Positions 46,035 through 60,987 of a stretch of 64,000 bases of DNA are shown one piece after another; position 1 is the first letter of the stretch, and the number at the start of each line of letters is the position of its first letter. Made by a program: the position numbers and the translations under genes. The stretch comes from Trifolium pratense. Lineage: Eukaryota > Streptophyta > Magnoliopsida > Fabales > Fabaceae. Below the pieces are notes generated by a model. The model was given only the letters and a program-made list of their open reading frames with translations. It did no database searches and was not told the origin of the DNA. Where the stretch lies: assembly GCF_020283565.1 (NCBI RefSeq), contig NC_060059.1, positions 2,673,501 through 2,737,500 of the forward strand. The letters run 5' to 3'.

Positions 46035-49000
46035 ATGGCGGACGAACGAGTTGAGTTGAGGCTGTACAATTCGATGACTAGAGAGAAGGACATCTTCAAC
46101 ACCAAAGTACCTGGCGAGGTTTCCATGTATGTCTGTGGAATCACTGCCTATGACTACAGTCATCTCGGTCACGCACGTGCTGCCGTTTCTTTCGATATCC
46201 TCTATAGGTATATATATATATTATCATTACTAATTTCCCTTCCAAAGTTTCAATCTTTTCTGTCAATTATATCTGGGTTTTGGGGTTTGATCTGTTTTCT
46301 GCACAATTGGGGTTTATAGTTTTTGTCCTAATATTACTCCTTTTTATAACAAACAATTGACTTGTTAGGTTTACGAAATGACTAATGTATCTGATCTATA
46401 TTATAGATATTATACTCGATTGTACATTATTATTGTTTATTATAGAAAGGACCGGAGAGAGTATTATCTTATGTTTGGTTTTGTTTAATTTTAGATATTG
46501 TGTTGTTTGAGATATTTGAAAAATGAAAATTGGCAAAAAAAATTTACATTTTTTGTTGTTACACTATTGTTTTTCCCCCTTTTAATTTTACTTATGTTAT
46601 ACTAGATGTTATTTATAGTTTGCTTAACATGAAAATGTGCAGGTACCTTAAACATTTGGGCTATGAGGTGACATATGTGCGGAATTTTACTGATGTTGAT
46701 GACAAGGTGAGGTTAATATGTTGTGTAACCTGCTGGTGTAATTGCTAGTTTGCTATCTATATAAAGCTTTAATCTTTTGCTTACTACTATTACCTTTGCT
46801 ACTATTCTTCATCCTTTTTCCATTCACACGATTCTAGCTCTCTAATCCTTCATAATTTATGTTCATTGGAATTGGACCTGTGAATGATTTAAGACTACAG
46901 ATTGAGTTTGTAACAATACATACTAACCGTATGATAATGGTAGAAATGAGGATTTGTTTTTGTTAATTAATCAGTGTATTTTAGTAGCAGTGTCTTTAGG
47001 TAGTAGCAGTGTCTTTAGGTCGAGTAAAATGTATATGGAGAATGCTATATGGGTTGAGATATTTGGAGTGATTCAGATATATAAAGGATTATATTATGGT
47101 TGTCAATATATATTATGCTAAGAAGTCTATTGCTCATCTTTATGAATATATTGCCAATTATGTTTATACTCTCAATTAAAATGTTTGGCATATTGGTAAA
47201 TTTGTATTGTGCACTGATACATGAATGTTTAACCCCTCATTCTTACAAGAAACACGAATTCTCCAAGAAATAATACTCTCAGCATTGTGATGTTTATGCT
47301 TTACGGCTCTAAATGTATGGGGTCATCATCCTCTGATAGAGACCCGAGTTAAAGGGATACATGAAAAGGGCTATTATTGTAATAAAGAGTATGGTGAGGT
47401 TCTATGGTATATAAAGAGTGGGTTAAGATGCTTAGTTGGCAAGTTTATTATGCCTTAGTATTATAAATAGTGAGGCTAGTGAATTGTAGTCGGAATGTGG
47501 TCAGCCCCAATTGAGGAGCTTAGCTCTAATTTTCAGTCAATATACACATATTTCATATACTTGCATTTTCGTGTTCTAACATCCTCTGATATTTGTTCAA
47601 ATGCCAGCCTTCAAGTTGGTGGCTTTTTTTTCCTTCTTCTTTCTCTTGAGAATCTTCTTCATTGTATTTTTATTATTTTGTTTCTTCAGACTTAAGCGGT
47701 CTATTTTCTTTATTATTATTTTAATTCGAAAACGTGGAGCCAGTTTTTAGCAATGCCAGTGTTCTTGCTTTATAGATGATAACTCATAACTGTCAATTAA
47801 TGCTAGAAGAAGTTTCACCAGTTCATTTGTAAACATAGATGTTGACCTGGTGCTATTTTTACATGGTTTTTCTTATATGGTTCTTCTGTACTTGTTAGAA
47901 ACTGCTAATACTAGCATTGCTGCAGATAATTAACCGAGCCAATGAGACTGGTGAGGATCCCTTGGCGTTAAGCAACCGTTTTTGCGATGAATATAATGTG
48001 GATATGTCGGATCTTCTGTGTGAGAGACCGTCTAAGGAGCCCCGTGTTTCTGAACACATTGATGAGATAAAGGACATGATTACGAAGGTTTAATTCTGCC
48101 ACTTAGATTGCTCTCTTTTGCTTTTGTTCAAAAAATTAGAGGAATTGGCCAAAGTGAAAATATTGTTTTCTGCATCACTTTCATTTCAATTGAATGCTGC
48201 CGATGTTAAGCGCTTTTAGAATTTGTTAATTTCCGGATGAATGCGACATATAAATGTAAAGACCATTTTTTTTATGAAATGATCGGTTTATTCTATGCTA
48301 TGTCATGCACTTTTTATGAAATAACTTATATTTTACTTTCTGCTCGTTGCTCTAGTGATATTTAATTTAGATTTTGTGTCTTCCTCCTCAACCCTCATCA
48401 AGTATCAAACCTTTTTGCTCCAGTGTGTCATGTTTTCCTTTAGTTCAAAGTAATTAGTTAAGTATTTGAAAGGAGGTTAATCATTAAGGTACTCTGCAGA
48501 TTATCGACAATGACTATGCATATGTGGTTGACGGAGATGTTTTCTATTCTGTTGAAAAATTCCCAAACTATGGCATGCTGTCGGGGCAAAGGGTAGAAAA
48601 TAATAGAGCCGGTGAACGAGTTGCTGTTGACTCGAGAAAGCGTCACCCAGCTGATTTTGCTTTGTGGAAGGTGCAAGAAATCTTACCAGTTCTTCTAACA
48701 TATATTTTCGGTTACATTTGAGATATCTCTCATTTTTTAATATTATTAATTGCAGACTGCTAAGCCTGGTGAGGTCAGCTGGGACAGTCCGTGGGGTCCT
48801 GGAAGGCCTGGATGGCACATTGAATGCAGTGCAATGAGTGCTTGTTATTTATCTCATAAATTTGATATTCATGGTGGTGGAATGGATTTGATCTTTCCTC
48901 ATCATGAAAATGAGATTGCACAAAGCTGGGCTGCAGACAACGAGAGTCATATCAGTTATTGGTTGCACAATGGGCATGTGACCACTAACAATGAGAAGAT

Positions 49001-50682
49001 GTCGAAATCCTTGGGCAATTTTTTCACTATTCGCCAGGTTAGGCGGGCCTTGAGCAGTATTTTTCACCATTCATGTTTTCTGATAAATTTTTGTAGAAGG
49101 TTTTATAGGGTAGAAGTCTCGCAAAAGGATACATTGTTCTTATGTTTCGTGCAATTTTGTTTCTCTTGCAGATCACTGAGCGTTACCATCCACTTGCTTT
49201 GAGACACTTCTTGATTAGTGCTCATTACAGATCTCCGCTAAATTACTCCATCGCACAGCTGGAGACTTCATCTGATGCTGTTTATTATATATTTCAGGTA
49301 AGCAGCCTCCTATGCGTCTTTGCTTAGGAGTTGATTGGCAAGTTTGCCGTCTCATCACTTAACCTGAAATTGATTTGTTTTTATTTGGTGTTTTGTTCAT
49401 CTAAATGTCGCTCTTTTTTGTATGAACAACTTTAAAATTTTGCTTCCCTTACTGTGTTATGCTATTGCTTTAGTCATGGCCTGAAGATAGAATTTGCCAA
49501 TGTTTATTGCCTGCTACTTAAATTATTTCTACAGAGAAGTTATTTACTTATATTCTATAATGAAAATTGTTGCCCCTCTATATTACACGAAAAAATGTAC
49601 ACAATTAAATAAACCCGAGTCTTTGCTGCAAGAATTAATTCTCTGGACTCTACCACAATCTTGCCTATGGTTTGGATCTAATTACTTTAAATATTAGAAG
49701 CTACAGATACCTTATAATATTAGAATGCTTTATTGATGTCACTAGAGAAATTGTTTTTAGCTTACTTGATGTCCTTAACTTTATTAAGGAAGAATTTTGT
49801 TATTTGGTTGTTAGACTCTTGAAGATTGTAAAGATGCTCTGTCATCATTTCTACAAGAGGACTCTGAGAAGAAAGAAAAGGCGCCTCAAATTAATGATGC
49901 TGCCAAGGAGTGTATTAAGAAGTTGAATGTCGAGTTTCAAACAAAAATGTCAGATGACTTGCAGACACCAGTAATACTAACCGGTGCTCTCCAAGAGGCC
50001 TTGAAATTTGTGAACAGTTCTTCGAAGATGCTGAAGGTATTTACTCGCTTCCAGTTTTATGTATCTTATCCCTAGCTTCTACATGCTTTTTACTGAGTCT
50101 GAAACGCGTCAGTAATTTATATTGTGTATTTTTCAGAAAAAGATGCAGAAAAAAACACAATTGCAATTGGTTCAATCCCTATTGGAAGTTGAGAAAGAAG
50201 TTAGAAAAGTTTTGAATGTACTAGGATTATTGTCCTCTTTGTCCTATGCCGAGGTAATATATTTTACTTGAGTGAACTCGTCTTTCGAAAAGCCATCATA
50301 AAAGGAAGGGTGATAATTTTTGTTTGTGCATCAGGTTCTGCAGCAGTTCAAAGAAAAGGCGTTGAAGAGAGCAGGTTTGACAGAAGATGAAGTGCTAAAT
50401 CTGATTGAAGAAAGAAGGCAAGCTAGGATTAATAAGGATTTTGCCAAGAGTGATGAAGTTAGAACTGGTTTAACTGCAAAGGGTATTGCACTTATGGATG
50501 TCGGCAACGAAACAATTTGGAGGCCATGCATCCCAAGTGAACCAACTGCTGCACAAGCTGTTCAGACAGACAACAAGGCACCCAAAGTTGAGGAAAAATT
50601 GTCGACACTTGCAGTGAGTGAAAATGTGGAGGAAATACCCGCGGATCGCGAAGGGAATGGTCCACATGCACCATCAACATAA
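46035..50682 (+). CDS. Cysteinyl-tRNA synthetase, copy B, complete
   Basis: Nine exons matching copy A one for one and in length up to the last: 46035-46207, 46643-46706, 47926-48087, 48500-48670, 48756-49037, 49172-49297, 49815-50036, 50137-50253, 50335-50682; 1665 nt, 554 residues. Same motifs: [23 protein letters not shown] 271-275. The C-terminal helical region ([23 protein letters not shown]; KSDEVRTGL) is followed by an acidic, probably disordered tail ending GPHAPST, absent from copy A. No organelle targeting sequence, so cytosolic by inference. Protein differences from copy A are few (e.g. IIN-RANE versus IID-KANE), so both copies have been under constraint or the duplication is recent. 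Confidence 0.93.
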
Positions 50683-53600
50683 AGGTGGCACTGATATCCC
50701 TCTATAGCTATATGATTTAACACAGAACTATGTTATAATTTATTCAATGATTTAACACAATGCTTCAAGATTGTATATCAATTTGAGGTTATCACCAATT
50801 GTACACTTTTTAGGTGTTTTTAAGGTCTTGCCATAGGGTTTAGTTTTACTGGCTGTGAGAGTTACACGAATAGAGTCTCACAAAGTGATTGATAATTTTT
50901 GTTTAAAAATATTATTTAAAGTTTTGCTATAGACACATAGAAGCTGGAGCATTGTTCTAAAATATAGAGTCTGATTATTCTTGTTGTCCATTTATGAATA
51001 TTAGTTTCATCTCTATCTTCTACTATTGCTATTAGCTATAGAGATTAGAGAATCACATTTCAAATCTAAGAAATGGCAAACCTAAGGGTCAGTTTACTTT
51101 GTAAAAAATAAAAATATTTTCTATTTTTATTTTTAAAAAATTGTTTTAGTTTTACAGAGAACAAGAGATATTTTTAAACAATTGTCTTGTATTTTTGAAA
51201 ACAAACAAAAACTATTTTGGTCTCTTTTGAAAATGCATCATCCATGATTACAGAGTAATATTTTATCCTTTGTCAATAACATTGACTCACTTCAATATGA
51301 ACACACATATCCTAATACGTTGCAGACAAATGAGGTGGAATTCTTGAATTATGGAGTTGCTTATAGTTTGCTATTATCTTAGGTGAAATTTCAAAGAGTT
51401 GATGGTCACAATTTGACCTAACATTATTTTTCAGACAATTATATGAGTAATCTTCATAAAAAAACAAAAATGGAGGTGTAAATAGATGCACCATTAACAA
51501 ATTGGATATAAAATTTAAAATAATTTGGAATATTGTGCTATCGGGTAATTAGATCATGGGGCCATTATGGTTATAAGTTTTAGTTTTGTGATTGACCAAA
51601 ATAATTGAGTTTCATGAGTAAAAAAAGCAAATGCCAAAAATATATTCATTTTAAATATTCTTCTCGATTCAGATTAGTTGGGTTGATATATTTTATTTTT
51701 GCTAAAGTTAGGCTGATATCTTCAATATAAAATGGGATGGCCTTAATCCATTTTTTCCGAATAATTCGAAAACATTTAGAATTACTTGACTTCTACTCAA
51801 TCAGCAATAATCTTAAGCGTGTAACGTGTTTACATCAAAATTTGAGTGAAGATGGAAACAAGTTTTTGGTGATTAAAAGAAAATTTGTTGAAGTTTTGAT
51901 AGGTGAGACGTCGGTACCGGTAAACTAATCACATCAAATAAAATTGGGATGATGGATAAGACATTGAGTGTTATTACCATGTCTCGGAGATAAGAGTTGA
52001 TGGAGCACGTGAAGGAAAAGATTGCGACGACAATGTGGTTTCCCATTCCCAACTTCAGTATGGAGATGCGGTAATAAGAGTATTCAAAGTCAATTCGAAG
52101 ATGCGGTAATAAGAATACTCAAGATCAAACGGGACTTGAAATTGATCATTTGTCTTGGATAGTAGTTTAAAGACCGGAGAGATAAACTAGAACTGTGATG
52201 GTTAAATTGACATCACCATTAATTTGAAGTGAATGTAAAAATTTCTGAAGATATATTTTAAAGTCAGGTTATTTTGTACAAAATTCTGTTTGTTTTTAAA
52301 TTGAAAGTTTCAAAACAAAAAAAGTTTATATTTTCTATAAATATAGACTGATACAGTCAAAAAAGTGAGATAGCCCGGAAAAATATGAATTTTGCAACCA
52401 ACAAAAATAGACCACTTTGAATTGTTGATTAGATTTTACATTTCTATTAAATTTTAACATACATTTTTCACACCTTATCATTTCTCATTTTTCTTCCTCC
52501 TCGTCCACACCAAAGTGGTCAATCATGGACCAATTTTATATTCGACCATACTAAATGCCAACATTTTAGAGAGAGAACATATGAGTTTTCTTTTAGGTAC
52601 AATTACAACTCTAGGAGGGTTAGACAAATGATCATTGAGTTAACGAATTCTAAATCACCGAGTCTCTTATTCATGGGTATTCAAAAAAAGTCGAAGAAGA
52701 TAAAATTAAGATTAAAGGTTAATTCTTATAATTGTTTAATACTCTTTCTAATGAAACTCAATTGATAGGAACAACAAAAAACTGCTCTCTCCTAAACATA
52801 AATTATTATTGGGTCAAATTGAATCAACAAATGTTATTGTATATTTCTTGTTATCTTTTATTTTGTTTTTATATTTTAGGACGGAGGAGTAATTAATAAG
52901 TAAAACCACTCACTTTCCAAGTCAACTTTACAAGAATGAGTTAAATCTAACATATCATCTTAATAAAAAATAACTAATACAACAACTTACATAAAAAAAT
53001 ACACATGATTTAATTATTTTAAAGTTAGATATCTTTTAATTGTTTTCTTTGTGTCCCTGTCTAAATGGTTTGTTTAATTCTTGTAGCCACAAAAAACTTT
53101 ATCACTTAGAATACAAGTTACAACTTATAAGGCTAGGTACATAATATGGGGAATAGATTGTCTCTCGTGAACGGTCCCTCCAGTAAGATCTAGATCATTC
53201 AATAAAAAAATTTAAAAATATAAATTAAAGAAGAGAATGTATCGGTACATTTAGACATGTAAAATCCATTTAAAATATAAATTTTTAAATATAAATTAAT
53301 ATAAAAATTTAACATGACATTCAATTTTGCCTAGATTATATACTGATACCCAATATTATATTTCCAAATTATATATAATTGTTAAAATGTCTCATATCAT
53401 TGACCTAAACGTGTGCTTATAAGTGAGGACAATCATTTACAAATTGGTTTTGTCATGTTGAGTTAGACTCAATACCCATTCTAAGATGGTCAGAGCCTCT
53501 TCAAAATTGGTTGAGCCACTTATTATCAGATCTCCACTATCGAACCATCCACCATTTATATCATACACACGAAACCCAATTGTGCTTCGTGTAAGAGAGT

Positions 53601-55699
53601 GTGTTAAGAAATCCAATAAACATTTACAAGAATTATCTATTTGATGCAAGACATCCCACATGAGTGCCATGTAGATAATTGTACTGCAAATGTAACGTGT
53701 TGAAATATATCTTCATGAATGTACTTTTGGTCTATTGATATTAGCTGGGAATGACTAGATATCATCAGCAAAGTTCAAATATAAGGACAGATGCCATTAA
53801 CCAGAGACTGTTTTTTTTTTTTCCTCATCTCACTTTTCTGATACACCGAATCTCCAAATTAAGATAATGATATTTGATTGAGTTAACCATTTTAGTGTCA
53901 TACATCTATTGGTGTATCTAATTTCTATATTTTTAAATACATCACATTAATTAATTTCCACCATGCATTTCAATTTCAAACTTTAAGACTATATATCTAA
54001 ACTCATAAATACCGTTCAATCTGTCTCCTTTTCTTAAAGTTGAAGTGCCTATAACCCAAGAGCTTGGTCTAAAGTTAAATAGCTTCACTCTGTTGCCACC
54101 ATAGGAAAATGCTTTTGTGGGGTCAATAACTACATTTAAAGATAAGATAAAAAAGAAGAAAAATAAAAAAGCTTATGTAAAATGTTATGTTAAGGTACGA
54201 TGTTAGTGGTTGTGGGAGTTACATAAGTTTTTTGGTTCTTTTTGTGTACTATTATAACTAAGAGTTGCATATATCAAAATCATGTCAACTTAGTAATCAA
54301 TCAAAAACTCTTTTTTCAGAGACAGAACAATTTTGGGTCCCATATTTTACTATGTCTAAGAAACTAGAATATTGCAAGTACATGCATGCATGATATTAGT
54401 TACATATTGATCAGAGATCTAAAATATAATAGTAGCTTTTTCTGCATACTATACTATGATATACACCGCAAATGTTTGTTTCCAACTTGACTACAAAAGC
54501 TTTAGGAACCACACAAATTAAAAACACCAAAGTGGCAACAGTTTTATGCTTCCTAGTTCCTACTTCCTTTGGATGGAACCTATGCAAATTAGGCATTCAA
54601 AATCTTAAATATGTCGGTTTTTATCAGTGAGTTTCATCATCTTTGACTGTGAAAAAGAACAAAACAATAGAAATTTGAAAGATATTCAGCTGTTTTTATA
54701 TCTTCATAATTTTGTTATTGAGTAATCTTGTCTGATATTAGATTAACGGCTGAGATTGTTTACAGCGTGAAAACACGTGCATTTTCCATTGCAAAGAATG
54801 CGAATATGTAACATTGATTTGAATTTGGTACGGTAATTATGTTACACAAATTTTGATCTCAAATGCGTGATATCAACTTCACAATCGTGATTGTTTAAAT
54901 TGATTTTCTTTATTGTGTAATCTAAACTATTTGATCTCATTTCAAACAAAGACTACGATTGTTTCATTCGTTAAATTGCATTGTTTTTTCCATTGCACTG
55001 TGTATGTCATATTATGAAATTTATGTGGATGCTACCAAAATGTGCAGCTTTACATTATATATTCTCTATTTAATTAGTACATATATTTGAAATTAGAGAG
55101 TTTAACGAAATCACTATAACACTGTGATTTAAACTCTGATATACAATTTTTGACAAAATCACGGTAACACGCCGTAATTCCATCGGACTCATCGTTAGTC
55201 CAAACATGCATACTCATTTCAAAGTGATGAGATCTCTCACTGTAATTTAGTATCAAAGGCCATGTTAGAAATGGAGTTAATTTCAGAGGAAAAGTATACT
55301 GTAGTCTATTTTGTCGCATATTATGTGAATGTGACGTGAACAAGGTAGCATAGCAGGTCATAGAAAACATGTGCTCCTCCAATATTAGTAATTATGGAAT
55401 CTGGAGACTAGATGACTGAAAATTGGAAATTTCTTTTAATGAAAAGCAAGATCTCATTTGACATTAACAATATATGCCTTAAGATAAGAAGAATATGCAT
55501 TAAAATAAGACACATTTGTATCTCAAGTTATTATCCATACAGAAATATCTGCATACCGTGATATGTAGTACACAAATTAAGGAAGTTCTTTATACTTTGC
55601 ATCTTGTTGTCGCTTCCTAACCCACCATCTAACTCTATGGTAGGAAAGGAATATGTATATTGCATATTTTTCTTAGTAAATGTGGAAATGACAAAAATA
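50683..55699. other. Gene-free AT-rich region
   Basis: The start holds the 3' UTR of CysRS copy B. The rest lacks supported exons; the 77-codon minus frame at 53437-53670 has no recognisable domain. No complete transposon is defined. Confidence 0.4.
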
Positions 55700-55872
55700 A
55701 CTCTTAGAATTAAGTATTGGGATAGCAGGCGGCCTAACGGATCGTGTAGGATTCTCTGGTACCATGTTAGAATTGAGTATTGAACATATACAAAATCGGT
55801 TTGTAAGGTGAGGATTGCCTCTACTTTATAAACACATATTCAGGCTATCTCACGTGAGACTTCTTAACAATA
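55700..55872. repeat. Degenerate dispersed repeat
   Basis: Runs from TTAGAATTAAGTATTGG through CTGGTACCATGTTAG and ACTTTATAAACACAT to GTGAGACTTCTTAAC. Similar, more decayed stretches occur near 19200-19300 (TTTATAAACACATTTTC... GTGAAACTTCTAA) and 24180-24195 (GATATCATGTTA). Probably a common non-coding family; class unknown. Confidence 0.4.
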
Positions 55873-58800
55873 ACTTATAATAATGGTAATACTGGTAGCA
55901 GTTAAGTGTGAAAAGGAGATACGAGGTTTTAGACTTCTCTCAAGTAAAATTGTAAAAACACCTTTTTGGTGGTGAAGTGATAAATTTCATATCTAACACA
56001 GATTACAGATGCACGCTAGGAAACATGGAAATCTAGCTTTATTTAAAGTATAAAACAAGTTGGAGACAAGCACACATGTTTCACCTAAAGTTTAATTAGA
56101 TACTAAAAATGAGTTCAAATTATGTTCTGTTCGTACAACTGTGTTTTTACAGTTCATGGCAATTACTGGTTAGTCTAACTCTTCAACTGTTAATAATTAT
56201 AATTCAGTAAAAAAATAAAACAGTTGAATTTGAATATTAGGTGGTACAAAATTCACGGATCACGTTCTGGTGCAGTCAAAACTTTCCTGCATTCATGCAG
56301 TTGATTGTCAGTGGTCATTCAACCAAGATCAAACAGTTTAAATTTAAGCTTAGTATTTTAAAATATAAACTAAAAATGAAAGTATGATTTTTTATGGACC
56401 ATTTGTTCAGCATTTACGTGGATTCAGAAAAGATTTCTAACTTTAATTAAATTAAGTTTCCAAGGACACATTCAAATGAGAGAGTTGCTAAGTTTGCCAT
56501 GTAATTTATTTTATATTGGACAATCATTTAGTTATAACTTGAGACATAAGTCACCGAAAATTTAATTATCAAACTTCCAAATCAAATAAAGTATTTTAGC
56601 TACTTTTGCTACTTTCTTTTCCCCACTTTTTGGATTTTTTTGGGGTTGAGATCAAATGTGAAATCTCAATTAGTTTGAAGTAAGACCCCACTTACCATTA
56701 AACACACCTAAAAGCCTGATCATGGGGCTTTGAATCAGTGTTATTTACTTTGTCCTGTTTTCTTTTTCAAACTTCCAAGGTTTGGTGACATAATGGTTGC
56801 TATACTCTCACAGAAAGTTCAAAGTAAACTTCCAACTCTTGCACATAGAATTCCTTTATTTTTGTTTGTTGGCTATGACTCACAGTTTGCTGATAAGCGA
56901 ACAGGTTGCTCAAATTAGACCGTTGTATTTAAACATAAATTGTGATTTATAATTTTATACTTCATCAGGGTAATGGACCACTAATCACTATATATAGGGT
57001 TGGGAATGCCTATGATGCATTATGGGGTTTTTCAAATATCTTATAGCTGGTTTCATAAGTAATTAAATAATAAAGTTTTATTGGACTAGCTTAGCTAAAT
57101 AAAAAGGCACTGATGTGCCTAGAATAGGACATAAACAATTCAATCACAGATAGACTTTGTAGAAAGCTCTGCCAAACCTAATTAACAAATCCCACTAAAT
57201 AAGTGATTTTAATATATTACACATCATTTTAATTGAACAAGTTTGATTATTTTAATGAGGTCTATAGTCCATACCAAGAGCATTGTTGTTAGTGAATAGA
57301 TCATAGATGTGATAAATGGTAGTACCATGATGCACACAATTCTGGTCAGTTTTTTATATCTTTCATCACGGGCTCACTTTCTGTAGCATGCTGCAATATA
57401 AGCAGTACTTTTGTAAGTAGGGTAAGTCGGTTTTGTAAGTTTTAGTTAAGATTGAACCAAATTTTAAGATAGTTTCAGAGTCTATTTAAGACCCGTTGAA
57501 CCATTTGCTATCAGGTTAATTCTATATATCAGCGACACTCTGGTCACACACATGCGACTTATAAGTAGGGAAGTTGTCACCTTAAAGTTTGATTTTGTAA
57601 TAATTTGAATCAAGTCCAATTCAAATTATTAAGAAGGAACTTGTCACAGATTTTACCCTGATATATCTTTTTCTAAGTCATAAGGAAGCAAAAGGTCCAA
57701 CAAAAATGATTATCTTTGATGCACTTGGTTCAAAAAGCAAGACTTTCAAGCATTATAGTAATTACTCTTGCGGATTAGCCGTAAACAACTTGCATATCCA
57801 CTGTTTTTGTTATCATTATTGGTATTAAATTTTAACCGCAGTTAACAATGATTAATTTTCACCGGAGAATCTGTATGACACACAAGATAAGTTAAATTCT
57901 CCCAATTGAATTATTTTTATATACATGAACCAATAGTCAAACCTATAATCGCATATATAAGAGGTCCAAGATCGTTACCACTTATATCAATTCATTATTA
58001 TGCTTGATTATATATTCTATAATGTCAAGTACATAGCACTATATACTATAATTATAAAATAATTCTCCATGTGGTTTAATCAAGTTGTATATTAAAGTTG
58101 TAACCAGCTAACTGCCTCCAAACAAACATCCACATTGCGTTAACATAAGAGAAGCCAATCAAGATCCAAGTATGTGGGGGAAATTAAATATGAAAAAGAA
58201 AGGCAAAAAAATTAATAATAATCATAGTCTTAGTCAGATTTCAACTCTAAAAATGTCCCTTTATATCTTGTTGTGATATCCTTGCTGACCAATAAGGTAA
58301 ATTTATAGCACACAATGACAAAGACTTTCAAAGGGAGGTTTAATTATGAAAGTCATTATCAACTAAACACCATACACAGTTCATTGTTTTTGTTCGAGAA
58401 TTGGTATTATCATGTCTAATACACTGAACATTAATCATACTTGGCTACCTCAGCTATAATTCTCTCTCAAACTTTCTCTATCAATCAATTAATTAGCTGA
58501 AGCCAATTGCAATTAGGTGAAAAGGAACAAAACTCCCTAGTCCCAACATGCTTAGGAAGGGCTAATTTTTTTTTTTCCTTTCTATATAAGCAAAATATTA
58601 TAAAAAGCTACTTAAAACGCAGTATAAAGAGTACTGATTTAGATCTCTCATGTCATTTTGGTCCAGCCCTCTTTTTTTTTTCTCATACAAGGGTGATTAT
58701 AATTTATGAGAAAGAAAAAAAAAGAGTTTAGAAGAGAAAAAAAAATAGTGAATAATACGGTTTCAGTTTGGAGCAAAAGGCAAAACCCAAAATAATTACT

Positions 58801-59562
58801 CCTAATTAGTCTGAAATTAATATTCTCTCCTTGACCTCCTTTGTGGAAACCAATTCCACCTGTTTCCAACTACGATAAATATTAAAAACCAAGATTATGT
58901 ATGGTTATGGTTAATTAAGCTAGACAATATGATTCACCTTTGTTAATAATTTTCAATTAAAGTGGCCAAATATTCTTTTGGGTTTGACAATGTTTGTACC
59001 AAAAGATCTTGATATATAATGGGTGCCAAAAGCACCGACCGTGTTATATCCAACTTCTATATACTTACTTTGAGTAAAGATCAAGAATCTTACGAAGAAA
59101 AATACTAACCTGTATCTTAAACGCATTAGTTAAGGAACTAAATAAGATATAAGAAAATTCAATATAAGATAAAACTTTAATTAATAAAAAAAATAAAAAG
59201 TGTAGAGATAAATAAAATAAGAATTCAAACATAAACAACAAAATTATTAAAATTTATATAAAGATAAATTCAGTTTATTGTGATTGAAATAATTCAAATT
59301 AAATATTTATAATTATTTATAATTATTTAATTGTAACATGTTTTCATTTGACACTTTAACTTCCTCGCACATGAGGTTGCGAGTCTTTTACAAAAAGTTC
59401 AAAATGTTATGAATAACAATATTGTGTCCCCTTGAACTATGAATGTTATTTTTAAAAAAATTGATTTTGCTATTAAAAAAAGGGTTAGTGACGCAGTTTG
59501 TTATCCGTTTACCTTTCATTCATTGTAACACTAAATAATTATAAAAAAATCAACTTATCTAA
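55873..59562. other. Gene-free AT-rich region
   Basis: No exon with family resemblance, no splice-supported frame and no defined element. Several poly(T)/poly(A) runs occur near 58565-58745. Confidence 0.4.
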
Positions 59563-59564
59563 TA

Positions 59565-59823
59565 CTCCCTCCGTCCCAAAAAGAATGACCCATTTTGAAT
59601 ATATGCACTATTCATATATATTGTTTTGACCATATTTTTCTACTAATAAATAAAAATAAATATTAACATATAAGATGTTGTTAGATTCGTCTCGATGAGT
59701 ATTTTCAAAATATCAATTTTTTATAATTTTTACTATTATACAATTAAAGATATTAGTCGCCAAAGTTATGCATTGGCATGCGTGTTTCGGTCAACTGGGT
59801 CATTCTTTTTGGGACGGAGGGAG
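59565..59823. mobile_element. Stowaway-type MITE, intact ends
   Basis: A 259-bp element flanked by TA (59563-59564, 59824-59825) with near-perfect terminal inverted repeats of about 30 bp beginning CTCCCTCCGTCCC and continuing AAAAAGAATGACCCA. This terminus is characteristic of plant Tc1/mariner-derived MITEs. Non-coding. An older relative is at 31795-32030. Confidence 0.88.
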
Positions 59824-59825
59824 TA

Positions 59826-60987
59826 GCTTAACTTGTCAAAAGAAGTTATGTAAAACTTTGTGCTAATCAATGAAATGGTACATAAGAAATGATCAATTAC
59901 ATATCCAAGGAATTGAAGGAATAAGTGGATCTCTCTTTAATTTCCTCACACATATATATATATATATTTGTCTTACTCAGTTACTCATTCCCACAAGTGA
60001 TCTCTTGAGAGTTAGAAGCGACTCTTGTCTATTATTTTCTCAACAAATTTAATACTTTCTCTATCATTATCATGCTTCCTAGCTAGAGCCTAGAGTATAT
60101 ATCAAGCTTAATTATTTGATGAAAGATTATGATGCTTAACTCAAGTAATTGTTTTATTATTAGTCTCATCCAATCAAACCGAATATTTCAAAATTGCACT
60201 TGTACATAAATTAATTAATCCTCATGTAATTGGTCCCACCTTAATTTCTATTTCTATGAATAAGTGTAGCATATAAGGCACCAAGAAACCATCGAAGGGT
60301 TAAATGGAGGTTTTGGCGTGTAGAAGGAAAGTATAGATTGTGGTAATGTTTCACGTTGCTTGAGAGGCATAAATTAAAGATCTTAAAAATCTATTGAGGG
60401 AACAATGGAATCAATATTTCAGTCTTCATCTAAGATTCTCTTTCTTGTCAAAAATATAATAAGATTCTTTTTCTTGCATAATATATGCATATGCATGCTT
60501 AATTTTATTGAGACATATTACGTGACAATTGGGCATATAATTATTTGTTTCTCCATTTTCATTCCAATAATTATTATTTTTTCTCAATTAGTATGTTACT
60601 ACATACTGATTACTGACAAAGAAATGGAATTATTAACATCCCCTATTCACCGCATCTATAAGAAAACAGAAGATATATAGTGTACCAAATAGGAGTATTT
60701 AAATGTAACTTCCCATCTCACACTTGAGTACAACAAAGTGTGTTCTAATCGTTTGTATTGTTTCTTCCATTCCTAGTATATTGTGTCATTGCTCAACAAT
60801 AGACATAAAGGCATAGATATTAGAAATTGTAGTGTTTAATTTTTTGAATAAAATATTTCTTAAATGTAATATTTAAAGAGTATTTCGAGGACACTCGTTA
60901 ACAAAATATTTTTTTAAGTAATATGATAACTAAAACTATACCTTTTAAAATTAATAAATAGAGAATAACATATTTGAATCTTGACTC
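59826..60987. other. Gene-free AT-rich region
   Basis: The 91-codon plus frame at 60405-60680 is hydrophobic and AT-driven with no family resemblance; I do not call it a gene. Confidence 0.4.

Noticed and set aside
53437..53670. 77-codon minus-strand frame (VLHQIDNSCKCLLDF...)
   Set aside because: A faint likeness to the RNase H-like part of non-LTR retroelements was considered, but no motif or neighbouring reverse transcriptase supports it.
60405..60680. 91-codon hydrophobic plus-strand frame
   Set aside because: Ile/Phe-rich translation expected from AT-rich DNA; no membrane-protein family pattern.
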